NCBI GenBank assembly: GCA_017466125.1
Contig: JAFTUS010000013.1
Location: 1 to 54,831, forward strand
DNA: 54,831 nucleotides
DNA from: Lentisphaeria bacterium
GTDB lineage: Bacteria > Verrucomicrobiota > Lentisphaeria > Victivallales > Victivallaceae
Direction of reading: 5' to 3'
The notes below the pieces were generated by a model. That model was given only the letters and a program-made list of their open reading frames with translations, was not told where the DNA came from and did no database searches. Made by a program: the position numbers and the translations under genes. Below are positions 52,662 through 54,831 of this stretch, in pieces (the stretch's first letter is position 1; every line of letters starts with the position of its first letter).

Positions 52662-53717
52662 TTACCAGTGACGGATGGGTAGATTCAACTCTTCAGAAAT
52701 AAGGTCCCGCAGGGGGTGATTCGGGTGCCGGGGATCGATACGGTTGCGGGTGAACCCCAGTGCCAGATGATTTTTGCGGTCGATCAGACCTTCGGCACCG
52801 ACGGCTCCGCCGTGCCCCATTATTCCGGCATAAATACCATCTGTACCGCCGGTCACAAAACCGAGACCGAAACGGGGCCAGATACAGGCCGGATCGAGCG
52901 GATCATCTGCGGCACGCCGGGGAATGGCGGCATTTTCCACAGTTTCAGTTTTCAACAGTTGCACGCCGCCCATTTCTGCATCCAGAGCGGTATAGAATTT
53001 GGCGATCGCTCTGGCACTCATAATACCGTTGAAAGAGGGGATGCAAGCCTTTTGCAAAGCCGGATGATTGCTTTTTTCGACACAATCATTGTAACTTCCG
53101 GAACTGTCCAGCGGCACAAAACGTGACATGGCTTCATCGGAAATACCGAAAAACATCTCATTTTCCAAATCCAGAGGTCTGATAATTTCATCCCGCAGGA
53201 TCTGCTGCAAAGGTCTGCCGTCGGCACGGACAGCGGGTTCCCCCAGAAGCCATGCAAAGGAATATGGCTGATAACTGCATTTGGTTCCCGGTTTCCATGC
53301 CGGAGCCATTTGGGCAATGCGTTCACACATCAGATCCCAGTCCGCGACTTCATCAAGCGGCACGTCCGGCATTTGAGACATGGCACTGCGATGACTCATA
53401 ACATGCCACAGGAGGGTATTTTCTTTACCGTTGCAGCCGTATTCAGGCCACACATCAGCGATCCTTATGGAATAAGAAAGCGTACCTTTTTCCACCAACC
53501 GGTGAATGGCGGCAGAGAACATGGCTTTTCCCACAGAAAAAACGGGAAAGAGAGAATCAGGCTTTACGGGAGTTTTCTGATCCGGTGCCGTGTACCCGGC
53601 ACAGAGATCTGCAACCAGTTCACCTTTGTAATAAATCGCCAGTTGGCAACCGCACTCCAGGCCTGATGAAACGGCATCATCAAGCAACGACTGTAATTTT
53701 TTGACATCGATATTCAT
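52662..53717 (-). CDS. Serine beta-lactamase-fold hydrolase (class C/esterase-like)
   Basis: A 351-residue protein of the penicillin-binding-protein/class C beta-lactamase fold. S61-V-G-K64 supplies the SxxK motif. CSYQPYSFAWLLGE takes the place of the Y-x-N block, with tyrosine present but not the usual YSN. GHGG near the end corresponds to KTG. Such proteins in sugar loci are commonly esterases or transacylases rather than antibiotic-resistance enzymes. ATG 53717 is chosen because AAAGGGG lies six bases upstream; earlier ATGs have poor spacing. It is co-transcribed with GH95 and may remove acyl groups from fucosylated oligosaccharides. Confidence 0.86.
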   Translation of the reverse strand: MNIDVKKLQSLLDDAVSSGLECGCQLAIYYKGELVADLCAGYTAPDQKTPVKPDSLFPVFSVGKAMFSAAIHRLVEKGTLSYSIRIADVWPEYGCNGKENTLLWHVMSHRSAMSQMPDVPLDEVADWDLMCERIAQMAPAWKPGTKCSYQPYSFAWLLGEPAVRADGRPLQQILRDEIIRPLDLENEMFFGISDEAMSRFVPLDSSGSYNDCVEKSNHPALQKACIPSFNGIMSARAIAKFYTALDAEMGGVQLLKTETVENAAIPRRAADDPLDPACIWPRFGLGFVTGGTDGIYAGIMGHGGAVGAEGLIDRKNHLALGFTRNRIDPRHPNHPLRDLISEELNLPIRHW

Positions 53718-53795
53718 AGCCATCCCCTTTGCAAAGCCTATACTATATCTCCGTTTCTGTTTTTTTGGCAACAGCCGGAACGGATTTTATGAAAA

Positions 53796-54009
53796 TTGTT
53801 AATGTCCCAAATTTTGTGATGGGATGAGTTGTTTGACAAAAGTGCATCTGACCTTTATTTTTTAATAGTGACAAAAAATAAAGGAAAGATCAGATGCACA
53901 ATAAAATTTTATTATTGGTTAAATCAAGCCTATGACTCGCTATCAAGCCATGTTTTGATAAAAAACGGAATTTTAAACAAAGTGACATTCCTGTATTCAA
54001 AATTCCGTT
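53796..54009 (+). repeat. Interspersed repeat copy 2 with hairpin-rich decayed element
   Basis: Bases 53796-53859 repeat copy 1 at 41361. A long stem follows: GTGCATCTGA (53842) with TCAGATGCAC (to 53899) and CCTTTATTTTTT with AAAAAATAAAGG. Then come an AATAAAATTTTATT palindrome and AACGGAATTTT (53964-53974) with AAAATTCCGTT (53999-54009). After TTGACA-17-TATTTT and AAAGGA an ATG at 53894 begins MHNKILLLVKSSL, stopped by TGA, with the frame open again afterwards (LAIKPCFDKKRNF). This looks like the end of a decayed insertion element. Confidence 0.65.
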
Positions 54010-54029
54010 GCAACTGTATTTTTTGAAGT

Positions 54030-54831
54030 TTACTGGATGGCATTGCCTGAGGGATCATGGAGAAATCCGGCAGCACATTGCCCTTCTGATGTCCGTTGCG
54101 TCAATTCGGCAAGCCCTTCTGCATCAACATGTCCATCGACAAACCCCAAATTGGCTTGCATGGAGTGCATCAGAGCAATTCCTTTTGTCGCATCATTTTT
54201 ATCGATGAAATAAAGATTACGTCCTTTATTGGCATCATCCGAGCGGTTATTGTCGCAAATCTGAAAATACTGGCTGGGGGATTTAACAAGAGAAACATTT
54301 AATACAACCAGTCCTCCACTGGTCAGATAAGGATTGTTGACACCGGCATATTTTATTTCATAAGTATTATCCTGCCAAGCCATTTTGGCCGCATAGGTAT
54401 TGTAATGGTTGGATCCTGTCGGACGTACATTGGCAGGACAATAGGTATACGGTTTAGCCTTCCACCCGTTTTCCGTAACCTCCTTGTCATAAAGCCACAA
54501 AGACCAGGTGTCAGGCAATGGTGTTGTCCCTTTGACCGGCCACATTTCCCGGTTGTCATTTGCGTACATTGCAAAGTCGGTTGCAACTTGTTTCAAATTG
54601 CTGGTACAGTTGATGCCCCTGGCTCGCTCACGGGCTTTATTTAATGCCGGCAGCAGCATTCCGGCAAGAATAGCGATGATTGCGATTACGACCAAGAGTT
54701 CGATAAGCGTAAACGCTGCCCGGGGAGTCCAGAGGGGAGCCTCGCCCCCTCTGGTGGCGGCGGTCAGCGAAGGCCGACGTTCGGCGTCGCCGCCATTATC
54801 TGCCTTTTCTTTGCCTACTTTCTTTTCCCGC
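54030..54831 (-). CDS. Pseudopilin, 5'-partial, with palindrome-rich N-terminal extension
   Basis: The frame is open from the window edge to the stop at 54030. The pilin signal [17 protein letters not shown] is followed by [18 protein letters not shown], and the body ends with [14 protein letters not shown]. Before the signal at least 38 residues ([19 protein letters not shown], then [15 protein letters not shown]) are encoded by GC-rich hairpins, not by a usual five-residue leader. The true start lies beyond the window. An ATG inside the hydrophobic helix would remove the signal and is not credible. Its enzymes, if any, lie off the window. Confidence 0.87.
   Translation of the reverse strand, partial: REKKVGKEKADNGGDAERRPSLTAATRGGEAPLWTPRAAFTLIELLVVIAIIAILAGMLLPALNKARERARGINCTSNLKQVATDFAMYANDNREMWPVKGTTPLPDTWSLWLYDKEVTENGWKAKPYTYCPANVRPTGSNHYNTYAAKMAWQDNTYEIKYAGVNNPYLTSGGLVVLNVSLVKSPSQYFQICDNNRSDDANKGRNLYFIDKNDATKGIALMHSMQANLGFVDGHVDAEGLAELTQRTSEGQCAAGFLHDPSGNAIQ
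54706..54794 (-). repeat. Hairpin cluster before the pilin signal
   Basis: AGCGT-AA-ACGCT (54706-54717) covers the Ala-Phe-Thr codons. CCAGAGGGG (54729-54737) pairs with CCCCTCTGG (54746-54754). GGCGGCG (54756-54762) pairs with CGCCGCC (54788-54794) around an inner GCCGA-CGT-TCGGC stem (54773-54785). Confidence 0.85.

Noticed and set aside
52662..53717. Antibiotic-resistance beta-lactamase
   Set aside because: The fold is shared by many esterases, the tyrosine block is atypical, and the gene is paired with a GH95 enzyme.
54030..54695. Start of the fourth pseudopilin inside its hydrophobic helix
   Set aside because: That would delete FTLIELL and the processing site. The frame is open to the window edge, so the gene is treated as 5'-partial.

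Overview
The window looks like a chromosomal segment of a Lentisphaerota (Victivallis-like) bacterium. This rests on content, not on any database comparison. Four genes encode short type-IV-pilin-like proteins with an [21 protein letters not shown] N-terminus, a family hugely expanded in that phylum. Around them lie many glycoside hydrolases, LacI and AraC regulators, and eukaryote-like Ser/Thr kinases with DLG instead of DFG. No rRNA, tRNA or CRISPR array was seen.

Region 1 (1-9625) is a plus-strand signalling cluster: a truncated first gene, a PP2C phosphatase, a small atypical kinase, a membrane Ser/Thr kinase with PEGA-like and Sel1 repeats, a lipoprotein, an FHA-Ser/Thr kinase, a TPR/zinc-ribbon membrane protein, a frame-broken small membrane protein and a membrane-anchored alpha/beta hydrolase. 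Region 2 (9727-11651) is the wreck of a mobilizable element: two helix-turn-helix proteins, an oriT-like palindrome cluster and a TrwC-type relaxase cut off just before its metal-binding histidines.

Region 3 (11652-20847, minus) is a LacI-autoregulated operon: lacI, pseudopilin, two TIM-barrel hydrolase-like proteins and a GH36 alpha-galactosidase-like enzyme. An IS110/IS1111-type element (20883-22314) with a long structured non-coding end follows. Region 4 (22362-40492) holds a DUF6259-like hydrolase behind its own promoter and operator, a mannose-6-phosphate isomerase homologue, a pseudopilin plus secreted GH, a GH42/DUF2264 pair, a nitrilase-family amidase, and an AraC-GH38-secreted GH operon. 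Region 5 (40677-50519) has a frameshifted integrase remnant, a second LacI divergent from a GH127-pseudopilin-giant GH-metallo-beta-lactamase operon, then transposase debris with repeats. Region 6 (50584-54831, minus) has GH95 and a serine hydrolase, a hairpin-rich repeat, and a fourth pseudopilin running off the right edge.

The glycan genes suggest a division of labour. Large signal-peptide enzymes (13448, 26893, 37787, 45331) would act outside the cytoplasm, and leaderless GH36, GH42, GH38, GH95 and GH127 enzymes would finish the oligosaccharides inside. No transporter or SusC/SusD pair is present. In their place, pseudopilin genes sit at or near the head of several loci. Two of the four pseudopilins carry palindrome-rich insertions immediately before the conserved FTLIEL codons, which is the most unusual structure in the window.
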